From an uncultured Oscillospiraceae bacterium (GTDB lineage Bacteria; Bacillota; Clostridia; Oscillospirales; Acutalibacteraceae), in NCBI GenBank assembly GCA_902490145.1, contig CABUCT010000005.1:1-24696 (forward strand): 24,696 nucleotides of DNA, read 5' to 3'. Every line of letters begins with the position of its first letter. Within the stretch, counting starts at the first letter, position 1. Positions 15,707 through 23,398 of the stretch are shown in pieces. The translations under genes were made by a program, and so were the position numbers. The notes beneath the pieces were generated by a model. It was not told the DNA's origin. It ran no database searches and saw only the letters and a program-made list of their open reading frames with translations.

Positions 15707-15734
15707 AATTCATATATTATATTGTTTGCAATGT

Positions 15735-16010
15735 TTAAGCTGAGGAGAGTCCAACACAATATGCCGGGAACTTTAAGCTGCGGCGGCTTTTCACATTTTC
15801 ACCGTTGTAGGGCGTTAGCTAAGCTTTTGTTTCAAACGCAAAAATCCATCCACATCTTCTGCGTTTTCGGTGCATAGCAGTTTAAAATGAACATATTTTT
15901 GTTAAAACAAGGCTTAAAATTATGGCTGTCGTATGCCGAGATTTGAAGCATCGGTTTCAGTGGGGATAGGGTATGTTAAACCATATCGGGGTAGGATTCT
16001 CTCAGCTCAG
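15735..16010 (-). repeat. Repeat B, copy 2 (inverted relative to copy 1)
   Basis: A 276-base unit read on the minus strand that aligns end to end with 13170-13437. Shared blocks include GATGCTTCAAAT, AAAAATATGTT, GTGGATGGATTTT, ACAACGGTGAAA, GTGAAAAGCCGCC and GGCATATTGTGTT. The terminal inverted repeats (TTAAGCTGAGGAGAGTCC at the plus-strand left end) match those of copy 1. It lies between the lepA promoter and the lepA start codon. Confidence 0.85.
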
Positions 16011-16037
16011 ATGTAAGTTAAGTTAGGGTGTAATGAC

Positions 16038-17846
16038 TTGAAAATTCCGCAGGAAAACGTAAGAAATTTTTGCATAATCGCACATATAGATCACGGCAAA
16101 TCAACTCTTGCCGATCGAATGCTCGAGATCACTCAAACAGTGGCTCTCAGGGATATGGAAGACCAGCTTCTCGACAGCATGGATCTTGAGCGGGAACGAG
16201 GGATAACCATAAAAGCCCATGCAGTCACTCTTTATTATAAAGCAGATGATCAAAAGACTTATGAGCTTAATTTGATCGACACTCCCGGTCATGTGGACTT
16301 TAATTATGAGGTTTCCCGCTCACTTGCCGCATGTGAGGGTGCGGTTTTGGTGGTTGACGCATCTCAGGGTATTGAAGCACAGACGCTTGCCAATACTTAT
16401 CTTGCTGTGGATCATAATTTGGAGATAGTCCCTGTTATAAACAAAATTGATCTTCCCGCCGCTGATCCTGAGCGTGTAGCATATGAGATTGAGGACATCA
16501 TTGGAATTGAAGGAATGTCTGCACCGCGTATTTCTGCCAAAAACGGCATAAATATCAAAGAGGTTCTTGAACGGATTGTTACAGATATACCTGCCCCGAC
16601 AGGTGACAGCAAAGCTCCGCTCAAAGCATTGATTTTTGATTCTTACTATGACCCTTACAAGGGGGTTATCACATATTTTCGCGTTGTTTCCGGTACCATC
16701 AAAACCGGGATGGCAATCAAGATGATGGCAACCGGGGCAGAGTTTTCGGTTGTGGAGCTCGGACGCAAGGGTGCGAAGTCATTTATGCCTTGTGAAGAGC
16801 TGTGTGCCGGCGAAGTCGGTTATTTTGCAGCATCCATCAAAACAGTCAGCGAAGCACGTGTCGGAGACACTATAACAGGTGCTGAAAATCCGGCGAATGA
16901 GCCACTTGAGGGATACAGAACAGTAAACCCGGTGGTTTTCTGCGGAGTTTATCCTGCCGACGGTGCTCAATATACCGATCTTCGTGAAGCTCTCGAAAAG
17001 CTTCAGCTTAACGATGCATCTCTTCATTTCGAGCCTGAAACATCTGCCGCATTGGGATTTGGCTTCCTCTGCGGATTTTTGGGACTTCTCCACATGGAGA
17101 TAATTCAAGAACGTCTTGAGCGTGAATATAACCTTGATCTTATTACCACCGCACCGAGCGTTGTTTACAAGATTAATCTTATGGACGGAACCACAGTTGA
17201 TATTGACAATCCAACGAATTATCCCGATCCTGCCACTATTGAATCAGCAGAGGAACCGGTTTGCGATGTGCATATTTTCAGTCCGAGTGATTATGTCGGA
17301 GCAATTATGGATCTGTGCCAGGAACGCCGCGGGGTATTTATTGATATGCAATATCCGTCGTCCACACGCGTTGATATTCATTATGAAATGCCGCTTAATG
17401 AGATCGTTTATGACTTCTTTGACGCTCTCAAATCCAGAACGAAGGGCTATGCGTCTTATGATTATGAGCCAAAGTGTTATAAAAAGTCAAAGCTTGTGAA
17501 GCTTGATGTGCTGCTGAATGGTGAAATCGTGGATGCACTTTCATTTATCGTGCATGCAGACAGCTCATATAAGAGAGCAAGAAGAATTGCCGAAAAGCTT
17601 AAAGACAATATTCCCCGCCAGTTGTTTGAGGTGCCTGTTCAGGTCGCGGTAGGAGGAAAGGTCATTGCCCGTGAAACCATAAGAGCCATGAGAAAAGACG
17701 TTCTTGCCAAATGTTATGGCGGCGACATTACGCGAAAGAAGAAGTTGCTTGAAAAGCAAAAAGAAGGAAAGAAGCGAATGAGAAGTCTCGGCTCGGTGGA
17801 AGTTCCTCAGGAAGCATTCATGGCGGTACTTAAATTGGACGAATAG
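16038..17846 (+). CDS. lepA: Elongation factor 4 (LepA), ribosome back-translocating GTPase
   Basis: This translational GTPase acts on stalled or misplaced elongating ribosomes. The 602-residue protein has the usual length. The G domain carries AHIDHGKST (15-23), ERERGIT (51-57), DTPGH (81-85) and NKID (135-138). The EF-G-like domains follow. The LepA C-terminal domain is recognisable from YKKSKLVKLDVLLNGEIVDALS through KKKLLEKQKEGKKRMRSLG and the final VPQEAFMAVLKLD. The start is TTG, preceded by AGGGTG seven bases away. An ATG at 16033 is out of frame and stops after two codons. The next gene follows after nine bases, so the two probably form an operon. Confidence 0.97.
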   Translation: MKIPQENVRNFCIIAHIDHGKSTLADRMLEITQTVALRDMEDQLLDSMDLERERGITIKAHAVTLYYKADDQKTYELNLIDTPGHVDFNYEVSRSLAACEGAVLVVDASQGIEAQTLANTYLAVDHNLEIVPVINKIDLPAADPERVAYEIEDIIGIEGMSAPRISAKNGINIKEVLERIVTDIPAPTGDSKAPLKALIFDSYYDPYKGVITYFRVVSGTIKTGMAIKMMATGAEFSVVELGRKGAKSFMPCEELCAGEVGYFAASIKTVSEARVGDTITGAENPANEPLEGYRTVNPVVFCGVYPADGAQYTDLREALEKLQLNDASLHFEPETSAALGFGFLCGFLGLLHMEIIQERLEREYNLDLITTAPSVVYKINLMDGTTVDIDNPTNYPDPATIESAEEPVCDVHIFSPSDYVGAIMDLCQERRGVFIDMQYPSSTRVDIHYEMPLNEIVYDFFDALKSRTKGYASYDYEPKCYKKSKLVKLDVLLNGEIVDALSFIVHADSSYKRARRIAEKLKDNIPRQLFEVPVQVAVGGKVIARETIRAMRKDVLAKCYGGDITRKKKLLEKQKEGKKRMRSLGSVEVPQEAFMAVLKLDE

Positions 17847-17855
17847 GAGAGCTTT

Positions 17856-18620
17856 ATGAAACGTTTTTTTTGTATTTTAACGGTTTGTTTGATTGCTTTA
17901 TGTCTATCGTCATGCGGAGAAATATGGCATGAGGATGAGGAAAGTTATTTTAAAATAGCATTCCCCGAGGATATGAAAGTATTTAAAATGAGTGAATTTA
18001 CAGCCGATAATCCCGATATTGAAGCCTACGATTTGGATGTGGAACAGCTTGAAAGCTTTCGTGATAACGAGGGCGGAAAATATTTTGCAAAATCCGTCGA
18101 CGGACGGCAATGCAGCGTTTCGATCATCGGAAGCGAGACAACTATCAATATCTGGGAGCTAAAAAAATCCGACGGCGATATGGTCACAGAAGTTTATAAG
18201 CAGCTTGCCAAGGATTTCAATTCAAGAGGCTATTCCATTCTCGGAAAGACCGAAGTTGAACAGGGCGGAGGACATTATATTTACATGGAAATGTCGTCAA
18301 GCGGAGATGAAGTTCTTGACACTCTGTATATGACCACTGTTAAGAACGGATTGCAATACCAGATAATTTATTATGCTCCCGAAATCACTTCGGAAATCGA
18401 AAACAGTGCTCATAAAATTTTTGACAATGCAATTATCACAAAAACTATCCGCGAGAATACGGGAGAAGGAAATTCAAAATCTGCAAAACTAATGCTTTTG
18501 GGGGTTGGTGCCGCTATTATAATAGTTGTTGTAATGATGGCGGCAAGTCTTTCACGGCGTAAACGTAAGGAGGCCGAAAAAGAAGAATATGTTCCTCAGT
18601 TCAAGGACGACTTAAAATAA
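17856..18620 (+). CDS. Secreted or lipid-anchored protein with C-terminal membrane segment, function unknown
   Basis: I do not recognise this 254-residue protein. It begins with a positively charged signal sequence (MKRFFCILTVCLIALCLSSC) whose LSSC fits a lipobox at Cys20. The extracytoplasmic part is acidic. Near the C-terminus a hydrophobic stretch at about 212-232 is followed by RRKRK and a short charged tail, a classic stop-transfer arrangement with the tail inside the cell. If both signals work, the protein is anchored at both ends. Alternatively the N-terminal signal is simply cleaved. The body (roughly 40-200) looks like a mixed alpha/beta domain with no motif I can name. It starts nine bases after lepA behind GGAG, and is probably translated from the lepA mRNA. 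Confidence 0.85.
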   Translation: MKRFFCILTVCLIALCLSSCGEIWHEDEESYFKIAFPEDMKVFKMSEFTADNPDIEAYDLDVEQLESFRDNEGGKYFAKSVDGRQCSVSIIGSETTINIWELKKSDGDMVTEVYKQLAKDFNSRGYSILGKTEVEQGGGHYIYMEMSSSGDEVLDTLYMTTVKNGLQYQIIYYAPEITSEIENSAHKIFDNAIITKTIRENTGEGNSKSAKLMLLGVGAAIIIVVVMMAASLSRRKRKEAEKEEYVPQFKDDLK

Positions 18621-18678
18621 ATATCTATATTTTTACAAATTTGAACATTTCTATGAAAATTTGTCTGCAAGATGGCAG

Positions 18679-18707
18679 TTGATTTTTAATCTTTATTGTG
18701 ATATATT
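18679..18707 (+). promoter_or_regulatory. Promoter of the esterase-dockerin gene
   Basis: TTGATT (18679-18684), 17-base spacer ending TGA, TATATT (18702-18707), so an extended -10 element. The start codon follows some 30 bases later behind AAGGTG. Upstream, an 8-base inverted repeat ACAAATTT/AAATTTGT lies in the gap but lacks a clear T-run. Confidence 0.7.
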
Positions 18708-18737
18708 ATAAAAAAACAAATAAGGTGTTGAAAGATA

Positions 18738-20537
18738 ATGAACAAATTTTTTGAAACTGTTTTATCGGTTGTTCTGACAGCGGCACTTTCTGTAACCGGA
18801 TGTGCTGCAATCGTCGTCGCATCTGAAAAGGATTATTCTTCTTTTTCGGTTTCAAAAACATTCGGAAACGATATGGTCGTGCAGAGGAATGAGCAATTCC
18901 GTGTTTGGGGCACTGCCGACAATTCTTTAAACGGTGAAAAAGTTACTCTTTCATTTATGGGAGAAAATGCAACCACCACCGTTGAAAACGGCGAATGGAC
19001 TGTTACATACCCGACTACTCTCGAAGCCTGCAATCAGCTTGGCAATGATATGACTGTAAACTGCGGAACTAAAACCGTCACCTTCAAAGATGTTTTGGTA
19101 GGAGACGTTTATATGGTAGTGGGTCAGTCCAACGTTGCTTATACTTTTTCCGAAGCTGTGAGCAATTCCCCTGAAGGATATCCGGGGAAGGACATTCAAC
19201 CTGATGCAAGCGACATTATCCGTCTGAATAATAACGGTCTTGTGTATCAGAATTCCTATCCCACACAGGGAAGCGGCGAGGAATGCAAGGATATTGTTGC
19301 AAACGGAGGATGGCAGCGTCCGAGTTTTGAAAATGTAAAAGATTTTACTGCTCTCGGATATTTCTTTGCAAAACAGATTCTTGAAAAAACCGATAATACT
19401 ATTCCGATTGGACTCATTGAAATTAACGGAAACGGTCAGAATATAAACACCTTTATAGGTAATGAACTTGCCGAAGAGCTCGGTATTGATGAAAAAGATA
19501 CTGACGGAATTTATAAAACCAACTACAACGGAACAAAGATGCCTTCGCGTTTTATGTATAATCATTATATGCGTCCTTTCCGTGAAACCGCAATTGCAGG
19601 TATGATCTGGTATCAGGGTGAAAGCGATTTCGTTCCAGGCTCTTTCGAAACGTACAACACCCGGTTTAAGGGTCTTGTTGAGTATATGAGGAATCACTCG
19701 AATGTTACTAATAAAGAATTCCCTGTATTTGTTGTTGAGCTTCCTCCGATGTACAACGGTACCGATCACCAATTTTTGCCTACTTCTTCAATACGCAGCA
19801 TTATGGGACTGATCCCTTCGCAGGTTTCCAGTTGCTATATAGCTGCTACATCTGATCTTTGGAAGGACAAAGCATATACAAACAATCTGCATCCTTACTG
19901 CAAATATCCGATATCCGAACGGTTGGCGTCATTAGCACAAACAGTAGTATACAAACAGGGAAATATCAAGTATTCGGCGGCACCTGTGTTCAGTTCATAC
20001 GAACTGTCCGACGACAGAAAGACTGTTACCGTCCGCTTTAAATATGTTGGCAACGGGCTCGAGACATATGCTGACGAAGCCGTTAAGGGATTCCTTGTAA
20101 ACGCCGCCACAAAGCCCACTTCTGTAACTATTAAGGGTAAGGATAAAATCGTCATTACATCAAACGAAGTAATAACTTCGGTGAAATACAATGCCCCTAA
20201 CACGATGAATGTTTCGCATTGGTATGCCGCTACTGAAAACAGTTATCCCGAAAATATCAATGTTTCAAACTCGTCATCTCTCCCAATGGTCTCATTTATG
20301 ATCGAAGTTACTCCCGAAGGCAGTTCTTCAGGTGTATTTTACGGCAATGTAAATGATGACAGTGCTGTAACTACGGCCGATGCTCTTCTGGTGCTTCAAA
20401 ATGCAGTAAATGTTGTAGATTTTACCGATGAACAGGAGGAAGCCGCCGATGTTAATATTGATGGAAATGTTAACACTCTTGATGCCCTGCTCGTTCTTCA
20501 GAACGCGGTAGGAAAGATACAGCTTCCGGTTAGATAA
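18738..20537 (+). CDS. Secreted sialate O-acetylesterase-like SGNH esterase with C-terminal dockerin
   Basis: A 599-residue secreted protein that probably removes acetyl groups from sialic acid or other glycans. The SGNH-type motifs match the sialate O-acetylesterase family: GDVYMVVGQSN (122-132) with nucleophile Ser131, GMIWYQGESD (288-297), and a C-terminal SDLW...NNLHP with probable catalytic Asp373 and His385, followed by ISERLASLAQ. The last 66 residues form a type I dockerin: two calcium-loop repeats (NVNDDSAVTTADAL and DVNIDGNVNTLDAL), each followed by LVLQNAV. Such domains attach enzymes to cohesin scaffolds. The N-terminal signal contains VTGC at 19-22, a possible lipobox. It could instead be cleaved after VVAS. 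A lipid anchor and a dockerin together would be odd. No cohesin gene is in the window. Confidence 0.88.
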   Translation: MNKFFETVLSVVLTAALSVTGCAAIVVASEKDYSSFSVSKTFGNDMVVQRNEQFRVWGTADNSLNGEKVTLSFMGENATTTVENGEWTVTYPTTLEACNQLGNDMTVNCGTKTVTFKDVLVGDVYMVVGQSNVAYTFSEAVSNSPEGYPGKDIQPDASDIIRLNNNGLVYQNSYPTQGSGEECKDIVANGGWQRPSFENVKDFTALGYFFAKQILEKTDNTIPIGLIEINGNGQNINTFIGNELAEELGIDEKDTDGIYKTNYNGTKMPSRFMYNHYMRPFRETAIAGMIWYQGESDFVPGSFETYNTRFKGLVEYMRNHSNVTNKEFPVFVVELPPMYNGTDHQFLPTSSIRSIMGLIPSQVSSCYIAATSDLWKDKAYTNNLHPYCKYPISERLASLAQTVVYKQGNIKYSAAPVFSSYELSDDRKTVTVRFKYVGNGLETYADEAVKGFLVNAATKPTSVTIKGKDKIVITSNEVITSVKYNAPNTMNVSHWYAATENSYPENINVSNSSSLPMVSFMIEVTPEGSSSGVFYGNVNDDSAVTTADALLVLQNAVNVVDFTDEQEEAADVNIDGNVNTLDALLVLQNAVGKIQLPVR

Positions 20538-20550
20538 TTATTGATTATAA

Positions 20551-20571
20551 GATGTTTTTTCAAAAAACATC
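20551..20571. other. Perfect 10-bp inverted repeat after the esterase gene
   Basis: GATGTTTTTT and AAAAAACATC around a single C, 14 bases after the stop codon. It is AT-rich and probably weak. It may act with the stronger terminator 33 bases further on. Confidence 0.5.
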
Positions 20572-20603
20572 AAAATTAAATTTTTAAGATAAACAGAACA
20601 TAT

Positions 20604-20639
20604 AAAAAGCCCGCATGTTTAAAAATGCAGGGCTTTTTT
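20604..20639 (+). terminator. Terminator of the esterase-dockerin gene
   Basis: AAAAAGCCCGCAT, an 8-base loop and ATGCAGGGCTTTTTT form a stem with one bulged base and end in a run of six T on the plus strand. Confidence 0.88.
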
Positions 20640-20803
20640 ATTATTCTAATATCTAAAAATTAAAACAGTGGATTTTGGTATTTATGCGTTTGTTACTTCT
20701 ATTTCATATCCCAGAACATACTTCATAGCCATTAAACAGCATGAAAATTGTCTTTATCTATCAATAGTAGCATAAATTTATAAAAAAGTTGTGCAATTTT
20801 CTA
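20640..20803. other. Intergenic spacer with no visible feature
   Basis: AT-rich sequence between the esterase terminator and the next promoter. The whole gene-free gap (20538-20889) otherwise holds an inverted repeat, a terminator and a promoter. I see no ORF or RNA structure here. Confidence 0.5.
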
Positions 20804-20832
20804 TTTACTTTTTTTTCAATGTATGATATAAT
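20804..20832 (+). promoter_or_regulatory. Promoter of the second dockerin gene
   Basis: TTTACT (20804-20809), 17-base spacer ending TGA, TATAAT (20827-20832): consensus extended -10, weak -35. The leader contains a small GCCGA/TCGGC hairpin before GGAGG. Confidence 0.75.
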
Positions 20833-20889
20833 GACCGCAGAAAGCCGACAGATGTTTCGGCCTATAATAATATTTTGGAGGAAATAATA

Positions 20890-22578
20890 ATGAAAAACGC
20901 AAAACGCATTATATCCCTAGTGCTCTCATTGCTTATGGTTTTCGGAACTACTGTTATTGCAGCAAGTGCAGACGACGAAGCCAATTTCAGTGAGATACAG
21001 TCCTGGGGATTAAACGAAATGGCTAACATGGCCGAAAACGGCCTCACAACCGACCTCGCAGAAGACGGATACAAAATGCTTAACCGTGCACCGATTGTCG
21101 CATCTAACGGATATGGCATCTACGGATATCTTTCTTTTGCAAACGAGACTACCGTTAATGATAAGCATACATATCGCTTTGTTATGAGATATGATTATTC
21201 CGGAAAAAATTGCGGAACCGAAAGATGGATGGTTGCCGATATCTTTGTTGACGGTGATACAATCGCTTCTAATTTTGCCGGCGGAGATATGCTGACCGAC
21301 TTTAATTCTAAGGAATACAGCTATGATTCCGAATATGGATATGCTTATAAAGAAACTACCGCTGATGTTACAATGACCGGACATGACGGAAGTGCCGGTG
21401 AGTTCAGAATATACACCCGTGGATTCTGGGATTTCAGAATTTATAAATATTTTGTTTATGATATTACTGTGGATCCCGAGATGCAGAATCCGATATTCAC
21501 CGTAAATGCAGAATCTTTCCAAAATTTGAATGATGAGGACGGAAAAAGAGATCCTGCCGGATTTTATGAGAACAGCAGCTATACTATTGACAGAGGTTTC
21601 CGTGTTCTTAAGGGTCAGGCTGTTGCAGGTGCATACAACAACAAAACCGCTCTTGCAAATACAAGAGAATATGCTGCAGGAAATTATGCATTCAATGCAA
21701 CCATTTCTGCCGATACCATTGATGAAGGAACAATTTGCACTGCTGCTGTAAAGAACAGTGCAGGCGAAATTGTTGCTTCAAAGGAGATCTCTAAAGCGGA
21801 TCTTACCAAAACTAACGATGAAAAAATCGCTTTCTTCAATGGCAGAACTACAGTTGAAGTTCCTTTCACTGTTACCGAGGCTGGTAATTATACAGTTGCT
21901 ATACTTGTAAATGACAAAGCAAACGTAACAATCCAGTCAATGTCAATCAGTGTCGAAATTGATGAAACTCTTATTATCGATGCAGAAAACAAAATTGATG
22001 CTATCGGCGAAGTAACCTATCCCGACAGTAAAGATGTTATGGATGCTGCAACCGCAGCTGTTCAGGCTGTTATAGAAGCTTATGGCTCAAATGCAACCGC
22101 TTATATTAGCAATTTTACAGTTTATGAAGATGCCATTGCAATTTGGACCGGATTCGTTGAAAGAGAAGAAGCAAAGATTGCTGCCGGTCAAGCTATTGCA
22201 GAGCTTATCGACAATCTTGATGTAGAAAATCCTGATGCTGAGCTTATGGTGAACATAGCTGAAGCTATTGAACAATTCGCTACTGAATACCCTGAAGTAA
22301 ATGAGTATACCGTTGAAGAAATGAAGAAGTATATCCCCAACATTGAGAAATTTATTGGATTGCTGTTAGTTCCCGGGGATGTAGACGGCGATGGAAAAGT
22401 AACTACTGGTGACGCACTTATGGCTCTTCAGGCTGCTGTTGGTAAGATTGAGCTTAACGAGGCTCAGATCGTTCTTGCCAATGTAGACAATGAAGGAGGT
22501 GTAACTACTGCTGATGCTCTTATGATTCTTCAAGCTGCTGTTGGTAAAATTACACTTTCTTGGGATACCCCCGTATAA
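20890..22578 (+). CDS. Secreted dockerin-containing protein of unknown function
   Basis: A 562-residue exported protein. The signal peptide (KNAKRI then a hydrophobic core) ends ASA with cleavage likely after residue 27. I chose the ATG at 20890, which has GGAGG at 20877-20881. An in-frame TTG at 20875 would swallow that site. Residues about 30-200 look like a beta-rich domain with many aromatic and Asp/Gly residues, perhaps a carbohydrate-binding fold. About 235-360 resembles an Ig-like or bacterial surface domain. About 360-490 is alanine-rich and helical (FIVAR-like in composition). Residues 494-560 form a type I dockerin: DVDGDGKVTTGDAL and NVDNEGGVTTADAL, the second with Glu and Asn replacing loop Asp residues. 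I recognise no catalytic motif, so it may be a binding or structural cellulosome component. Its expression is separate from the esterase gene. Confidence 0.85.
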   Translation: MKNAKRIISLVLSLLMVFGTTVIAASADDEANFSEIQSWGLNEMANMAENGLTTDLAEDGYKMLNRAPIVASNGYGIYGYLSFANETTVNDKHTYRFVMRYDYSGKNCGTERWMVADIFVDGDTIASNFAGGDMLTDFNSKEYSYDSEYGYAYKETTADVTMTGHDGSAGEFRIYTRGFWDFRIYKYFVYDITVDPEMQNPIFTVNAESFQNLNDEDGKRDPAGFYENSSYTIDRGFRVLKGQAVAGAYNNKTALANTREYAAGNYAFNATISADTIDEGTICTAAVKNSAGEIVASKEISKADLTKTNDEKIAFFNGRTTVEVPFTVTEAGNYTVAILVNDKANVTIQSMSISVEIDETLIIDAENKIDAIGEVTYPDSKDVMDAATAAVQAVIEAYGSNATAYISNFTVYEDAIAIWTGFVEREEAKIAAGQAIAELIDNLDVENPDAELMVNIAEAIEQFATEYPEVNEYTVEEMKKYIPNIEKFIGLLLVPGDVDGDGKVTTGDALMALQAAVGKIELNEAQIVLANVDNEGGVTTADALMILQAAVGKITLSWDTPV

Positions 22579-22635
22579 TTGATTTAATTATGAATGCAGG
22601 TTTTTATTAATTTAAGAGCCGCGTAATATAACTCT

Positions 22636-22670
22636 ATCCCCTCAGGAAAAATCCTGAGGGGATTTTGTTT
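22636..22670 (+). terminator. Terminator of the second dockerin gene
   Basis: ATCCCCTCAGGA and TCCTGAGGGGAT form a perfect 12-bp stem with a 4-base loop, followed by TTTGTTT. Confidence 0.92.
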
Positions 22671-22686
22671 ATATGAAAGTCTTTGA

Positions 22687-22750
22687 TTAACCATAACCGA
22701 TGCGTGCAAACACGATTTTTGCGGCTGGATTCTTGGTTCTGTTTCGTTTT
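22687..22750 (+). repeat. Repeat A, degenerate partial copy
   Basis: TTAACCATAACCGATGCGTGC, then ACACGATTTTTGCGGCTGGATT, aligns with the first 60 or so bases of repeat A at 12868. The rest of the unit has decayed or is missing. The start also matches 13153-13173 in inverted form (TCGGTTATGGGTTAA). It lies some 9 kb from the other copies. Confidence 0.7.
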
Positions 22751-22807
22751 AATTAACTTTTTCACTTTTTAAAACCTAAAAACGTTTTATTTTTATTTAA
22801 GCAAACT

Positions 22808-22833
22808 TAAAAACGCCCTGTGATTCACAGGGC
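22808..22833 (-). terminator. Terminator of the SLOG/YpsA-type gene
   Basis: GCCCTGTG and CACAGGGC form a stem around a short loop. GTTTTT follows on the minus strand, directly after the stop codon, and CATTTTAT lies on the other side. It could work in both directions. Confidence 0.88.
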
Positions 22834-22836
22834 ATT

Positions 22837-23349
22837 TTATATCAGGCTTCCGTATGTTTCCAAAGGCTTTTCAAGTGTATCGTCAAACAGATTGATGATG
22901 GAAAGCCCCTTTGACCTTGCATATTTAACCGTGTATGCGGTTCCGCCTCTTGTATTTGAAAGATAACATATACAGTAGCTGCTATGATCAACTAATGCTC
23001 GGTTTCGGTCAAATATACACTCACGGGTGTATGTTTCAGAAGAATAGTTGATACTGTCGGCACGTTCCAAAATATTATTATATATCTGCAAATCATCTTG
23101 TTTCCAACCCTTGGTTTGATCCTTGCAGGGAAGAAAAAGATGAAGTCTGATTTGAGGATAAATTGTTTTTAGTTTAAGCACTTCGATCGCGGACATAGTA
23201 TCAAATCCCAAAGCACCTCCGGCATAAAAATCGGTAAATCCCATTTGTATTAATTCTTTAATTTGATTTTGGAGTTTGTTTTGAATATATTGAAAATCAT
23301 TTTTTGGAATATTTCTATGACCTGAAAAACAACATCCTGTTTTTCCCAT
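22837..23349 (-). CDS. YpsA/DUF1273-like SLOG family protein
   Basis: A 170-residue cytosolic protein with a Rossmann-like SLOG fold. It shows CCFSGHR (6-12) at the N-terminus, FYAGGALGFDTMSA around 41-54, and the late CYLSNTRGGTAYTVKYA stretch. These are the nucleotide-phosphate binding elements expected of YpsA-type proteins. B. subtilis YpsA affects cell division and may bind a nucleotide ligand, but no activity is established here. I chose the ATG at 23349, five bases after AAGAGG. A GTG at 23355 would sit within that site. The gene begins 11 bases after the T-run of the rpsR terminator, leaving no room for its own promoter, so it probably depends on read-through or a promoter inside rpsR. 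Confidence 0.88.
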   Translation of the reverse strand: MGKTGCCFSGHRNIPKNDFQYIQNKLQNQIKELIQMGFTDFYAGGALGFDTMSAIEVLKLKTIYPQIRLHLFLPCKDQTKGWKQDDLQIYNNILERADSINYSSETYTRECIFDRNRALVDHSSYCICYLSNTRGGTAYTVKYARSKGLSIINLFDDTLEKPLETYGSLI

Positions 23350-23360
23350 ACGCACCTCTT

Positions 23361-23389
23361 AAAAAAGACCCGTTAAAAACGGGTCTTTT
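23361..23389 (-). terminator. Terminator after rpsR
   Basis: AAAAGACCCGTT and AACGGGTCTTTT form a 12-bp stem with a 3-base loop, followed on the minus strand by TTTTTT. The next gene's ribosome binding site comes immediately after. Confidence 0.9.
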
Positions 23390-23398
23390 AAAATTTAA

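Larger units (their letters stand above)
15573..16037. other. Intergenic region: lepA promoter, long leader and repeat B copy
   Basis: No gene. It contains the divergent start of the substrate-binding protein gene at the left, a plus-strand promoter at 15678-15706, and repeat B copy 2 from 15735 to 16010. The lepA ribosome binding site AGGGTG (16026-16030 region) follows. Confidence 0.7.

Noticed and set aside
13170..16010. Insertion sequence or composite transposon
   Set aside because: No transposase frame lies in or between the copies and I found no clear target-site duplications, so I list the units only as repeats.
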